Assembly: GCF_900115345.1 (NCBI RefSeq)
Contig: NZ_FOWC01000003.1
Coordinates: 558,001 to 622,000, forward strand
Reading direction: 5' to 3'
DNA from: Amycolatopsis rubida
GTDB taxonomy: Bacteria > Actinomycetota > Actinomycetes > Mycobacteriales > Pseudonocardiaceae
Length of the DNA stretch: 64,000 bases
Under the pieces are notes generated by a model. That model did not search any database. It saw only the letters and a program-made list of their open reading frames with translations, and was not told the origin of the DNA. Shown here piece by piece: positions 1 through 8,468 of this stretch (positions are counted from its first letter, which is position 1; each line of letters begins with the position of its first letter). A program made the position numbers and the translations under genes.

Positions 1-33
1 TGTCGTTGGCGGCGCAGCTGGAGGGGGCGGCCT

Positions 34-57
34 CGAACCGGGATCAGCACTCACGAC
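34..57. repeat. Half copy of a palindromic repeat family
   Basis: The stretch reads aaccgggatcagcactcacg and matches the right arm of the perfect palindrome at 38315-38364. No matching left arm is visible before it, so this is a solo or truncated copy. The first 220 bases of the window hold no convincing gene; they are GC-rich spacer with this half copy and a fuller copy at 108-156. Confidence 0.5.
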
Positions 58-107
58 ACTCCACGCATTGGCCACGCGGCGGCGCGACCAGTCCCGTCGG
101 CGAGGGG

Positions 108-156
108 CCTCGTGAGTGTTTGTGCCGGTCAGAACCGGGATCGCCGCTCACGAGCC
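108..156. repeat. Palindromic repeat copy upstream of the OYE gene
   Basis: An imperfect hairpin with outer arms ctcgtgag / ctcacgag and inner arms ccggt / accgg around a short loop. Arm sequence and layout match the family of 26188-26229 and 38315-38364, so I read it as a mobile or amplified short palindrome, here in intergenic DNA about 70 bases before a start codon. Confidence 0.5.
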
Positions 157-223
157 CCGGCCCGCATCCCGGTCACCGGGATCGCCGGAGCGGCCCGCCT
201 CCTCCCCTTCCTACCGTGGCACC

Positions 224-1456
224 GTGACTTCCACGACCGGCACCCCGCCCGATCCGCTGGCCCCCGCCCGGCTCGGGCCGGTGCAGTTGCGCAATCGCGT
301 TGTCAAGGCGGCGACCTACGAGGGGCTCGGCCATCACGGCCGGGTCACCCGGGATCTGGTCGATTTCCACGTCGGCTACGCGAAGGGCGGCGTCGGGATG
401 ACGACGGTCGCCTACTGCGCGGTCGCCAAGGAAGGGCGCACCGACCGGCATCAGATCTATTGGACCGACGAAGCCCTCCCCGGGCTGCGCGTGCTCACCG
501 ACGCCGTGCACGCCGAGGGCGCGGCGATCTCGGCGCAGATCGGGCACGGCGGGCCGGTCGCGAATCCGAAGGGCAACGGGCTGCCCGCGCTCGCGCCGAG
601 CCGGTACTTCCACAAGACGACGCTCAGCTTCGCCCAGAAAATCGACCACGCCGGCATCGAACGCGTCAAACGTGCCCACGCCGGCGCGGCCCTGCGCGCC
701 ATCGAGTGCGGCTTCGACGCGATCGAGGTCCACTTAGGACACAACTATCTGATCAGCTCCTTCCTGAGCCCGAAACTCAACCATCGCACCGACGAATACG
801 GCGGTTCGCTGGAAAACCGCGCCCGGCTCGCGCGCGACACGATGCGCGCGGTGCGTGACGCGGTCGGCGACCGGATCGCGGTGATCGTGAAAATGAACAT
901 GGACGACGGCGTGCCCGGCGGCTTCTGGCTCGACGAGGCGATCCCGGTGACGCGCTGGCTCGAAGCCGACGGCACCTGCGACGCGCTGGAGATGACCGCC
1001 GGTTCGTCGCTGCTCAACCCGATGTACCTGTTCAAGGGGGACGCGCCGGTCCGCGAGTTCGCGGCGGTGCTGCCGCAGCCGCTGAAGCTGGCTGTGCGGG
1101 CGGTGGGGAAGCACTTCATTCGCGAATATCCGTACCGGGACGCGTTCCTGCTTGAGGACGCGCGGCAGATCCGGGCCGCGGTGAAGCTGCCGATGGTGCT
1201 GCTCGGCGGGATCACCGGCCGCGCGTCGATGGAGGTGGCGATGCGGGAGGGGTTCCAGTACGTCGCGATGGGCCGGGCTTTGCTGCGCGAGCCGGATCTG
1301 GTGAACCGCATCGCGGCTGAGCCGGAGACGCCGTCGTTGTGCGTCCACTGCAACAAATGCATGCCGACCAACTTCACCGGGACCCGGTGCGTGCTGGTGG
1401 ACCGGACCACGACTCGGGGTGCGCAGTGGGGCCAGCCCGCGGGTTACGTGGACTGA
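224..1456 (+). CDS. Old yellow enzyme-family NADH:flavin oxidoreductase
   Basis: A 410-aa FMN-dependent TIM-barrel oxidoreductase of the OYE family. Visible hallmarks are the N-terminal substrate-barrel start LGPVQLRNRVVKAATYEGLG, the GHGGP segment of the active site and a C-terminal cysteine cluster CVHCNKC followed nine residues later by another Cys. That cluster resembles the iron-sulfur site of 2,4-dienoyl-CoA reductase (FadH), but the protein stops there and lacks FadH's C-terminal FAD/NAD domain, so it is an OYE-only version. I chose GTG at 224 because the homologous N-terminus begins shortly after it; the longer frame from 116 runs through a repeat. Expected role: reduction of an enone or dienoyl-CoA, consistent with the neighbouring steroid/lipid catabolism genes; the substrate is not predictable. 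It converges with the dehydrogenase gene ending at 1477, with a small hairpin between. Confidence 0.8.
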   Translation: MTSTTGTPPDPLAPARLGPVQLRNRVVKAATYEGLGHHGRVTRDLVDFHVGYAKGGVGMTTVAYCAVAKEGRTDRHQIYWTDEALPGLRVLTDAVHAEGAAISAQIGHGGPVANPKGNGLPALAPSRYFHKTTLSFAQKIDHAGIERVKRAHAGAALRAIECGFDAIEVHLGHNYLISSFLSPKLNHRTDEYGGSLENRARLARDTMRAVRDAVGDRIAVIVKMNMDDGVPGGFWLDEAIPVTRWLEADGTCDALEMTAGSSLLNPMYLFKGDAPVREFAAVLPQPLKLAVRAVGKHFIREYPYRDAFLLEDARQIRAAVKLPMVLLGGITGRASMEVAMREGFQYVAMGRALLREPDLVNRIAAEPETPSLCVHCNKCMPTNFTGTRCVLVDRTTTRGAQWGQPAGYVD

Positions 1457-1480
1457 CCGCGGCGAATTCGGTGCGGTCAG
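1453..1480. terminator. Small hairpin between convergent genes
   Basis: ctgaccgc and gcggtcag form an 8-bp perfect stem around a 12-base loop, overlapping the stops of the two convergent genes ending at 1456 and 1477. It could serve both as a terminator. There is no U-tract, as usual in this GC-rich context. Confidence 0.4.
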
Positions 1481-2523
1481 CGGTTCTGCGGCAGATCCGA
1501 CAGGTCCAGTACGAACCGGTACCGGACGTCGTTGCGCGCCAAGCGGTCCAGGGCTTCGTTGACGCGTGCGGACGGCAGGAGTTCGATGTCGGCGGTGATG
1601 CCGTGCTGGGCGCAGAACTCCAGCATGGCGGCTGTCGCGGGACGCCCGCCACTGCCCGCGGAGCTGAGTTTCTTGCGTCCGATCAGCAGGTCGGTGGCCT
1701 GCACGGTCACTGCCCCGAGGTGTCCGACGAGGCTCAGGGTTCCGTCGAGAGCGACGAGCTTCAGGTAGGGGGCGACGTCGTGCGGGACGGCAATGGTGTC
1801 GATGACGACGTCGAACCGGTCCCGAGCCGCGGCCATCTGGCGTTGGTCAGCGGAGACGATCAGATCGTGGCCGCCGAGCCGCCGGGTGTCGCCGGCTTTG
1901 CCTGCCGATCGGCTGACGACCGTGGTCTCGGCTCCGAGCGCGACGGCGAGTTTGACCGCGAGGTGCCCGAGACCGCCGAGCCCGGCCACGGCGACGCGGG
2001 CGCCGGGTCCGACGCCGAGGGCTCGCAGCGGTTCCCAGACGGTGATTCCCGCGCACATTAGGGGAGCGGCGGCCGCGGGGTCGAGCCCGGCGGGGAGCGG
2101 GTAGGCGAACTCGTCGCGGACGACGTACTCGCGAGAGAACGCTCCCAGCGTGCTGGTTCCGTCGTGCCGATCGGTGCCGCCGTAGGTCAGGGTCGGGAAC
2201 TCGTGACAGAAGTTTTCCTGTCCTGCCTGGCACATCGCGCATTCGCCGCACGAGTCGACGATGTTGCCGACAGCGACCTGGTCGCCGAGGGCGAATCGGG
2301 TGACCTCGCGCCCGAGGCCGGTCACCACGCCGGTGAACTCGTGGCCTGGCACCAAAGGCGCGTCGCCGGTGTGGGTGCGGACGGCGTGGAGGTCGGTATG
2401 GCAGACGCCGCAGTAGTCCACGCGAACGGCGATGTCGTCGGCCCGCAGCTCCCGGCGACGCAGGGAGGTCCGCCGTAACGCGGCTCCGGCGCGGCCGGCC
2501 TGCCAGCTCAGCGTGCTCCGCAT
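1477..2523 (-). CDS. Zinc-dependent alcohol dehydrogenase (CAD/YahK type)
   Basis: A 348-aa medium-chain dehydrogenase. The catalytic zinc site begins with CGVCHTDL and GHE; the structural zinc site is the four-cysteine run CGECAMCQAGQENFC; the NAD(P)-binding turn is GLGGLGHLAVK. This arrangement is typical of the cinnamyl-alcohol-dehydrogenase-like NADP aldehyde reductases. It lies divergent to the TetR gene at 2621 and the 97-bp gap carries two TetR-like palindromes, so that repressor very likely controls it. Probable role: aldehyde/alcohol interconversion in stress or detoxification; the physiological substrate is unknown. Confidence 0.85.
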   Translation of the reverse strand: MRSTLSWQAGRAGAALRRTSLRRRELRADDIAVRVDYCGVCHTDLHAVRTHTGDAPLVPGHEFTGVVTGLGREVTRFALGDQVAVGNIVDSCGECAMCQAGQENFCHEFPTLTYGGTDRHDGTSTLGAFSREYVVRDEFAYPLPAGLDPAAAAPLMCAGITVWEPLRALGVGPGARVAVAGLGGLGHLAVKLAVALGAETTVVSRSAGKAGDTRRLGGHDLIVSADQRQMAAARDRFDVVIDTIAVPHDVAPYLKLVALDGTLSLVGHLGAVTVQATDLLIGRKKLSSAGSGGRPATAAMLEFCAQHGITADIELLPSARVNEALDRLARNDVRYRFVLDLSDLPQNR

Positions 2524-2538
2524 GCTCGCTCCTTAACA

Positions 2539-2605
2539 AACAGACTGTTCGGTCTATTGCCACAGTAGCGGCGGCTCGCCGATTCGGCAAACAGACTGGT
2601 CTGTT
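2539..2605. promoter_or_regulatory. Paired TetR-type operators
   Basis: Two related palindromes lie in the divergent promoter: AACAGAC-6 nt-GTCTATT at 2539-2558 (one arm mismatch) and AACAGAC-TG-GTCTGTT at 2590-2605 (7-bp arms, perfect). They share the arm AACAGAC, suggesting one dimeric repressor bound twice, presumably the TetR protein encoded immediately to the right. Confidence 0.6.
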
Positions 2606-2620
2606 GTTATCGTGCCCGGC

Positions 2621-3223
2621 ATGGCCGACAAGCCCCTGACCTCGCGCGGCACCGCCACCAGGCAGCGCATCCTGGACGTCGCGACCCAGGAGTTCGCCGA
2701 GCACGGGATCGCCGGGGCGCGAGTCGAACGCATCGTGGCCGCCGCCCGCACCAACAAGGCGCAGCTCTACGGCTACTTCGGCAGCAAGGAAGGGCTGTTC
2801 GACGCGGTTTTCTCCGCTTCGCTGGAGCGGATCATGACCGTCGTGCCGATCGACGCCGCCGATCTCGCCGGCTGGGCCGTCCGCCTCTACGACGAGTATC
2901 TCCGTCGCCCCGACCTCATCCGGTTGGCGACCTGGGAGCGTCTGGAACGACGCCCGGCCGGGCATCTCGTCGACGACAGCAACCGGCTCGACGACGCCAA
3001 ACTGCGGGCCATCGCCGACGCGCAAGCCGCGGGTGTCGTCCGGGACGGGGAGCCGTTCGACCTGATGGCCATGGTCATCGCGATGTCGATGGCCTGGTCG
3101 CCGGTCAGCAACGTCTACGCCGCCAGCGACCAGGAGGCTCCGGAACTGCACGAGCAACGCCGGAACCTGCTCCGTGCCAGCGTTCAGCGCGTCATCGCAC
3201 CCAGCCGAGGGCAGGGCTCGTGA
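2621..3223 (+). CDS. TetR-family repressor of the adjacent dehydrogenase
   Basis: A 200-aa TetR regulator. The N-terminal helix-turn-helix reads TRQRILDVATQEFAEHG...VERIVAAARTNKAQLYGYFGSKEGLFDAV, a clear TetR/AcrR DNA-binding domain; the remainder is an alpha-helical ligand-binding half with DUF-type features seen in small TetR proteins. An alternative GTG at 2612 adds three residues; neither start has a strong ribosome-binding site, and I prefer ATG 2621. It is divergent from the zinc alcohol dehydrogenase and probably represses it and itself through the palindromes at 2539-2605. The inducer is unknown. Confidence 0.8.
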   Translation: MADKPLTSRGTATRQRILDVATQEFAEHGIAGARVERIVAAARTNKAQLYGYFGSKEGLFDAVFSASLERIMTVVPIDAADLAGWAVRLYDEYLRRPDLIRLATWERLERRPAGHLVDDSNRLDDAKLRAIADAQAAGVVRDGEPFDLMAMVIAMSMAWSPVSNVYAASDQEAPELHEQRRNLLRASVQRVIAPSRGQGS

Positions 3224-3244
3224 GCCGCTCCCGAGCCGCCCGGC

Positions 3245-4069
3245 TCAGGTCTCTCGCGGAAAGTTCGTGAACCCCTTCCGGTCGGTCCGCAAGTGCCACC
3301 CCGAAGCCGCGAGCGTTCCGCCGTCGACCGGGATCGTGTGGCCGGTGACGTACGAGGCCGCATCAGTCGTCAGGAACTCGATCACCTTCGCGTACTCGTC
3401 CACGTGCCCGAACCGGCCCAGCGGCACCCACGTCTCGATCGCCGACGGGTCGTTGTCGCGCAGCATCGCAGCGGCAGGAGTCTGCTGGCTGTCCGCGAGA
3501 TCCGGCGCGATCGCGTTCACCCGGACGCCATGCCGCCCCACATCGACGGCCAGGCTCTTCGTGAACGCTGAAACCCCGGCATTGTAAGCGGAATACACGG
3601 CATGCCCAGGGATGCCGCGAAACGCTTCCACTGTCGAATTGTTCACGATGACACCGGCTCCGTGCGAGATCATGTGCGGCAGCACTCGGTGGGTGACCTT
3701 GAAGACGTGCAGCAGGTTCAGTTCATGCAACCGCGCCCACTGTTCCGGCGTGCTGTGCAGGAAATCCCGGGATGCGGGCCGGAAATCGCCGACATTGTTG
3801 ACCAGGAAGTCGATCCGGCCGTCGCCCAGGTGCAGCGCGGCAGCGGTGACGGCCTCGACCACCTCGTCGGTCACGATGTCGCCGATGACCGTTTCGCACA
3901 CGCCACCGGCCGCCTCGATCTCGGCGCGCGCGGCGGCAGCGGCGGTGGCATCGATGTCGTTCAGCACGACCAGGTCCCCGCGCGCGGCGAGGCGGCGGCT
4001 GGTCGCCCCGCCGATCCCCAGTGCACCCCCGGTGACGATGCTGACCCGCCGGATTGCTTCCTGTGGCAT
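3245..4069 (-). CDS. SDR-family protein with altered catalytic Lys
   Basis: A 274-aa short-chain dehydrogenase/reductase with the NAD(P) motif TGGALGIG, the NNVG segment and the catalytic serine region NNST. The active-site tyrosine motif, normally YxxxK, reads YSAYN, so the catalytic lysine is Asn; the codon is AAT on direct reading near 3581. The start at 4069 follows a strong ribosome-binding site (GGAGGTTTTCC). It is divergent from the SDR at 4139 with a degenerate KstR2-like box between. In mycobacteria two SDR genes (Rv3548c/Rv3549c) flank the same steroid-ring genes, so these two are plausible counterparts. With the lysine missing it may be inactive, altered in mechanism, or structural. 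Confidence 0.75.
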   Translation of the reverse strand: MPQEAIRRVSIVTGGALGIGGATSRRLAARGDLVVLNDIDATAAAAARAEIEAAGGVCETVIGDIVTDEVVEAVTAAALHLGDGRIDFLVNNVGDFRPASRDFLHSTPEQWARLHELNLLHVFKVTHRVLPHMISHGAGVIVNNSTVEAFRGIPGHAVYSAYNAGVSAFTKSLAVDVGRHGVRVNAIAPDLADSQQTPAAAMLRDNDPSAIETWVPLGRFGHVDEYAKVIEFLTTDAASYVTGHTIPVDGGTLAASGWHLRTDRKGFTNFPRET

Positions 4070-4093
4070 GGAAAACCTCCTCGTCCTCAACCT

Positions 4094-4112
4094 AGCATTT
4101 GTTTGGTAGGCT
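4094..4112 (+). promoter_or_regulatory. Degenerate KstR2-like box with -10 element
   Basis: AGCATTTGTTTGGT at 4094-4107 keeps seven of the ten fixed positions of the KstR2 box AnCAAGnnCTTGnT, and is followed by TAGGCT, a plausible -10 element for the SDR gene at 4139. The match is weak alone; it is listed because the same box-to-TAGnnT layout occurs at 8469, 15299 and 21691. Confidence 0.35.
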
Positions 4113-4138
4113 GAGCGCTCCCGGCGAGAAGGAGCAGC

Positions 4139-4909
4139 ATGCCTGTCAGCTTCGACCTCACCGATCGCGTCGTCCTCGTCACCGGCGGAGCGCGCGGAGT
4201 CGGCGACGGCATCGTGGCGACGTTCCTCGAAGCAGGCGCCGAGGTCGAGATCTGCGGGCGCACCGAACCCGGGAAGCTGCGCGAGATTGACGGCCGCAAG
4301 CCGCGATTCACGAAGGTTGACGTGCGGGAGCCGGAGCAGGTCCAGAAGTGGCTGGCGGGGATCGGCGAGCGGCACGGGCGGCTCGACGTCGTGATCAACA
4401 ACGCCGGCGGCGCACCGTTCGCGCAGTTCGCCGAGGCGTCGCCGCGGTTTCATCGCAAGATCAACGATCTCAACTTCCTGGCCGCCGCGTACGTGCTCCA
4501 CGCGGCGCATCCGATCCTGCGCGAGACGCCTGGAGCGTCGGCGGTGAACGTCACGTCGATCTCGGCACGACGGCCCAGTCCGGGTACCGCGGTGTACGGC
4601 GCGGCGAAGGCGGCCCTGGAAAGCCTCACGACCAGCTTGGCGGTCGAGTGGGCGCCGCGGGTGCGAGTCAACGCGGTCAGTTGCGGTTTGGTCGAGACGC
4701 CGGGTTCCGAGGACCACTACGGCGATCCGGCGCAGCGCGACGCGGTCGCCCGGACGATCCCGCGTGGACAGTTCGCGTCGCCGGCCGAGGTCGGACAAGC
4801 CTGTTTGCTGCTTGCTTCACCGCTCGCGAGCCATGTCAGCGGAGCGGTGCTCAATGTGGACGGAGGCGGCGAATGGCCCGCTTTCCTCCAGCACACCCCG
4901 AACGCCTGA
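4139..4909 (+). CDS. SDR-family oxidoreductase in the steroid-ring cluster
   Basis: A 256-aa classical short-chain dehydrogenase: cofactor loop TGGARGVGDG, NNAGG, catalytic serine in NVTSISA and active-site motif YGAAK, all intact. Ribosome-binding site AAGGAG sits five bases before the ATG. The thiolase gene starts 13 bases after its stop, so the two form an operon. By position beside the KstR2 regulon genes it probably oxidises or reduces a hydroxyacyl-CoA intermediate whose beta-keto product could go to the thiolase. The exact substrate is inferred only from context. Confidence 0.8.
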   Translation: MPVSFDLTDRVVLVTGGARGVGDGIVATFLEAGAEVEICGRTEPGKLREIDGRKPRFTKVDVREPEQVQKWLAGIGERHGRLDVVINNAGGAPFAQFAEASPRFHRKINDLNFLAAAYVLHAAHPILRETPGASAVNVTSISARRPSPGTAVYGAAKAALESLTTSLAVEWAPRVRVNAVSCGLVETPGSEDHYGDPAQRDAVARTIPRGQFASPAEVGQACLLLASPLASHVSGAVLNVDGGGEWPAFLQHTPNA

Positions 4910-4922
4910 GGAGGACCTTGCT

Positions 4923-6128
4923 GTGCCCGAAGCCGTGATCGCCTCCGCCGCCCGCTCGCCGATCGGGCGGGCGTACCAGGGCTCGCTCAAGGACCTGCGG
5001 CCGGACGACCTCGCCGCGCAGATGGTCGAAGCCGCGCTGGCGGCGGTTCCGGATGTCGCCCGGATCGACGACCTGATGCTCGGCTGTGCGCAACCGGCCG
5101 GGGAGCAGGCGTACAACCTCGGCCGGATGGTCGCGCTGCGGCTCGGTCTCGACGCGGTGCCCGGCACGACTGTGCACCGGTACTGTGCGTCTTCGCTGCA
5201 GACCACGCGGATGGCGATGCACGCTGTCCGCGCGGGCGAGGGCGAGGTGTTCGTCTCGGCTGGTGTCGAGTGCGTTTCGCGGTTCTCCCAAGGCAAAGCC
5301 GACGGCATGCCAGACACGAAGAACCCGTTGTACGCCGACGCGATGGCTGTGACCGAGAAGCGCGCGGGCGGTGGTCTGCAATGGACGGATCCACGGAAAG
5401 ACGGTGCGCTGCCGGATGTCTACATCGCGATGGGCGAAACTGCGGAGAACGTCGCTGACCATTGTGGAGTGTCCCGAAAAGACCAGGACGCGTTCGCCGT
5501 GCGCAGCCAGAACCTCGCCGAAGCGGCGGGGGAGTTCTGGCAGAAGGACATCACCCCGGTGACCTTGCCGGACGGTACGGTGGTGTCCGCAGACGACGGT
5601 CCGCGGGCGGGTGTGACACTCGCGAAGGTATCTCAGCTCAAGCCGGTGTTCCGTCCGGGCGGGACGGTCACCGCGGCGAACTGCTGCCCGCTCAACGACG
5701 GTGCGGCCGCGCTCGTGGTGATGAGCGACGTCCGGGCGCGCGAGCTGGGCATCCAGCCGCTGGCGCGGATCGTCGCCACCGGGGTGTCCGCGTTGAGTCC
5801 GGAGATCATGGGCCTCGGGCCGGTTGAAGCGAGCCGGCAGGCGCTGGGCCGGGCCGGACTGTCGGTCAAGGACATCGACCTGGTCGAGATGAACGAAGCC
5901 TTCGCCGCGCAGGTGCTGCCGTGCGTCGGCCAGCTGGGCCTGGACCTCGGCCGCGTCAACGTGCACGGCGGGGCGATCGCGCTGGGCCACCCGTTCGGTT
6001 CGACCGGCGCGCGGATGGCGACGACGCTGCTGCACGGCCTCCAGGCGAAAGACGCGACCTTCGGCCTGGAGACGATGTGCGCGGCGGGCGGCCAGGGCAT
6101 GGCGATGGTGCTGGAGCGGCTCGTCTGA
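4923..6128 (+). CDS. Thiolase (acetyl-CoA C-acyltransferase)
   Basis: A 401-aa thiolase. The nucleophilic cysteine is in HRYCASSLQT, the second active-site segment NEAFA and the C-terminal motifs GGAIALGHPFG and CAAGGQG are all present, so it should be active. GTG 4923 follows GGAGG nine bases upstream. It is the acetyl-CoA acetyltransferase type, not the FadA5 side-chain thiolase, and differs clearly from the FadA6 homologue at 17349. It would release acetyl- or propionyl-CoA in the final beta-oxidation steps. A strong hairpin begins inside its stop codon. Confidence 0.85.
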   Translation: MPEAVIASAARSPIGRAYQGSLKDLRPDDLAAQMVEAALAAVPDVARIDDLMLGCAQPAGEQAYNLGRMVALRLGLDAVPGTTVHRYCASSLQTTRMAMHAVRAGEGEVFVSAGVECVSRFSQGKADGMPDTKNPLYADAMAVTEKRAGGGLQWTDPRKDGALPDVYIAMGETAENVADHCGVSRKDQDAFAVRSQNLAEAAGEFWQKDITPVTLPDGTVVSADDGPRAGVTLAKVSQLKPVFRPGGTVTAANCCPLNDGAAALVVMSDVRARELGIQPLARIVATGVSALSPEIMGLGPVEASRQALGRAGLSVKDIDLVEMNEAFAAQVLPCVGQLGLDLGRVNVHGGAIALGHPFGSTGARMATTLLHGLQAKDATFGLETMCAAGGQGMAMVLERLV

Positions 6129-6170
6129 CCGCGGGACGGTTCGGCGCGCACCGAACCGTCCCGCGGTCAG
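6125..6170 (+). terminator. 20-bp perfect hairpin after the thiolase
   Basis: ctgaccgcgggacggttcgg (6125-6144) pairs perfectly with 6151-6170 around a 6-base loop. The left arm overlaps the thiolase stop codon and the hairpin ends 10 bases before the next start at 6180. This is long for a terminator and may instead attenuate or insulate the following gene. Confidence 0.65.
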
Positions 6171-6179
6171 GATGCGGTC

Positions 6180-6797
6180 ATGGATTCCGTCGTGATCGAC
6201 CCGCCGGTGCTCTACCCCGGCACCCCCGTCGTGTTGCTGTCCAGCGCGAACGCCGACGGGACGACCAACCTGGCCCCGATGTCGTCGGCCTGGGTGCTCG
6301 GCCGCACCGCCGTGCTCGGCTTCGGCAGCACCGGCCACACCTTCGCCAACCTGCGCGACCGGCCGGACTGCGTGCTGAACTACCCGAGCGCCGAGCTGTG
6401 GCCCGCCGTCGAGCGCTTGGCCGGGCTGACCGGCGCTCCCGTCGTCCCGGCGCACAAGGCCGGCCAGTTCCGCACCGAACGGGACAAATTCGGCACCGCC
6501 CGCCTGACCCCGGTCCCGGCCGACCTCGTCGCGGTCGACCGGGTCGCGGAATGCCCGCTCCAAGTCGAATGCCGGGTGACCGCCGCGCGCCATCCCGGCG
6601 ATCCCGCTGTCGGCATCGTCGAGGCCGAGGTGCTCCGGGTGCACGTCCATCTCGCGCTCGCCGAACCGGACCTCAGGCACATTCGCGTCGCCGCGTGGGA
6701 GCCGTTGTTCTATCTCTTCCGGCATTACGTGGGCCGGGGGCCTGAGCTTGGCCGGACTTTCCGGGCCACTACAGCCGAGTCCGCTCCGGGTCCGTGA
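6180..6797 (+). CDS. Flavin reductase-like FMN-binding protein
   Basis: A 205-aa protein of the flavin-reductase-like split-barrel fold. The N-terminal segment PGTPVVLLSSANADGTTNLAPMSSAW is the usual FMN-phosphate-contacting pattern of this family, and the C-terminus carries the hydrophobic, aromatic tail typical of dimeric members. It may supply reduced flavin to a monooxygenase or act as an FMN-linked reductase. It lies between the thiolase and fadD3 in the steroid block, but has its own start right after a strong hairpin. No partner oxygenase is adjacent, so the role is uncertain. Confidence 0.65.
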   Translation: MDSVVIDPPVLYPGTPVVLLSSANADGTTNLAPMSSAWVLGRTAVLGFGSTGHTFANLRDRPDCVLNYPSAELWPAVERLAGLTGAPVVPAHKAGQFRTERDKFGTARLTPVPADLVAVDRVAECPLQVECRVTAARHPGDPAVGIVEAEVLRVHVHLALAEPDLRHIRVAAWEPLFYLFRHYVGRGPELGRTFRATTAESAPGP

Positions 6798-6886
6798 CGG
6801 CACGGTCGGCGATGCGAGGCCGGCCAGGAACTGACCCGAGAGCGGGCTTCTGCCTGCGCGCCGGAAAAAGGATGCGGCCGCCCTGG

Positions 6887-8452
6887 TCACCCGCCCAGCT
6901 CCCGTTTCACGATCTTCCCGCTGGCGTTCCGCGGCAACTCGGCGATCGCCACGAACTCGCGCGGCACCTTGAAGTTCGCCAGCCGCTCCCGGCAGTACTC
7001 GCGCAGCGCCTCCGGATCCAGCTCGACCCCCGACCACAGGGTCACGTAAGCGCGGCCGACCGAGCCCATCCGTTCGTCGTCCACGCCGATCACCGCGGCC
7101 TCCACGACGTCCGGGTGGGTGCTCAGCACGTTCTCCACCTCGGCCGGGTACACGTTGAACCCGCCGACGGTGAACATGTCCTTGAGCCGTCCGGTGATCT
7201 TGACGCAGCCGTGCTCGTCCAGCTGTCCGACGTCGCCGGTGTGCAGCCAGCCGCCGGCGTCGATCGCGGCCGCGGTCGCGTCCGGGTCGTCGAAGTAGCC
7301 GAGCATCACGAACTCGCCCCGGATGAGGATTTCGCCGTCCGCGTCGACCGGCACGTCCTTGCCCTCGCCGTCGACCGCCCGGATTTCCAGGCCGGGCACC
7401 GCCGGGCCGGTCGTGTGCGCGACGTGGCGAGGGTCCTCGTTCGGCCGCGACTGGGTCGCCACCACGCATTCGGTGAGCCCGTACGCCTGCGCGACCTGCT
7501 CGAAGCCGAGGATTTCCAGCATGTCCGAGAACAGGTTCTCCGGCACCGAAGCCGCGCCGGCGATCGCGAAGCGCAGCGACGACAGGTCGAACTCGGTGCG
7601 GCGCGGGTGGTTGATCAGCGTGGTGAAGACGGTCGGCGCGCCGGGCAGCACCGAGATGCCTGCTCGCTGGACCAGTTCCATCAACGCCACCGGGTCGAAC
7701 GTCAGCACCGGATAGATCGTCGTGCCCGCGGTGATCGCCGCGACGACCCCGGCTTTGTACCCGAAGGAGTGGAAGAACGGGTTGACGATCGCGTACTTGT
7801 CGGCGGGGGTGAGCGACGCGCCCTTCGCCCAGACGTCCGCCACGCCGATCGTCTGGGCGTGCGTGCTCATCACGCCCTTGGGGACGCCGGTGGTGCCCGA
7901 GGTGTACAAAATGTCCGCCACCGTAGAGGGCGTCACCACGGATTCGTCGACGGCGGGCACCGATTCCGCCCCGGCGAGGAATTCGTTCCACGGCAGCGCG
8001 ACGCCCTCCGATCCGAGGTCGATCACGGTGTGCAGCCGCGGAAGTCCGGGTACCGCACCGGAGCCACCCGGACCGGAAGCGGCCTCGGTCAGCATCCGGA
8101 GATAGTCGTTCCCGAGAAATCCGTTGCACAGCACCAGCACCGAAGCGCCGGACCGCTCCAGCACCACCCGGGCTTCCTCGCCGCGGTACCGGGTGTTGAT
8201 CGGCACCAGCGCCGCGCCGAGGCACTGCGCGCCCAGGAACGTCAGGATGAATTCGACCCGGTTCGGCGACCACACCGCGACCCGGTCGCCGGAGCGGACG
8301 CCGACCGCGGCCAGCGCCCGGGAAACCGCCCGCACCCGCTCCCGCAAACCGGTCCAGGACAGCCGTGTCGTACCGTCGGCCACGGCCGGGGCGTCGCCGT
8401 GGCGGCGGGCGGCTTCGTCGAGCAGGGCGGGCATCGTGCGAGGCGTCGGCAC
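6887..8452 (-). CDS. fadD3: HIP-CoA ligase FadD3 (steroid ring C/D)
   Basis: A 521-aa class I adenylate-forming ligase. It contains the P-loop DILYTSGTTGVPKG, the motif YGLTE, the hinge region YFDDP...GWLHTGD and the C-terminal lysine in NASGKIVKREL. FadD3 activates 3aS-H-4-alpha(3'-propanoate)-7a-beta-methylhexahydro-1,5-indanedione (HIP), starting degradation of the last two steroid rings. Assignment rests on family plus context: it is divergent from a KstR2 homologue with a perfect KstR2 box between, as in mycobacteria. The GTG start at 8452 follows GAGGAG six bases upstream. Confidence 0.85.
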   Translation of the reverse strand: MPTPRTMPALLDEAARRHGDAPAVADGTTRLSWTGLRERVRAVSRALAAVGVRSGDRVAVWSPNRVEFILTFLGAQCLGAALVPINTRYRGEEARVVLERSGASVLVLCNGFLGNDYLRMLTEAASGPGGSGAVPGLPRLHTVIDLGSEGVALPWNEFLAGAESVPAVDESVVTPSTVADILYTSGTTGVPKGVMSTHAQTIGVADVWAKGASLTPADKYAIVNPFFHSFGYKAGVVAAITAGTTIYPVLTFDPVALMELVQRAGISVLPGAPTVFTTLINHPRRTEFDLSSLRFAIAGAASVPENLFSDMLEILGFEQVAQAYGLTECVVATQSRPNEDPRHVAHTTGPAVPGLEIRAVDGEGKDVPVDADGEILIRGEFVMLGYFDDPDATAAAIDAGGWLHTGDVGQLDEHGCVKITGRLKDMFTVGGFNVYPAEVENVLSTHPDVVEAAVIGVDDERMGSVGRAYVTLWSGVELDPEALREYCRERLANFKVPREFVAIAELPRNASGKIVKRELGG

Positions 8453-8468
8453 GCGGGTCTCCTCACTG

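Noticed and set aside
4923..6128. Assignment of the first thiolase as FadA5
   Set aside because: Its active-site and flanking segments (HRYCASSLQT, NPLYADAM) do not follow the FadA5 sequence I recall; a general acetyl-CoA acyltransferase is safer.
4851..8273. Very long minus-strand reading frame of 1140 codons
   Set aside because: It lies antisense to the thiolase and flavin-reductase genes and out of frame over fadD3; the translation is Arg/Gly/His-rich with no domain, a common effect of GC-rich codon use.
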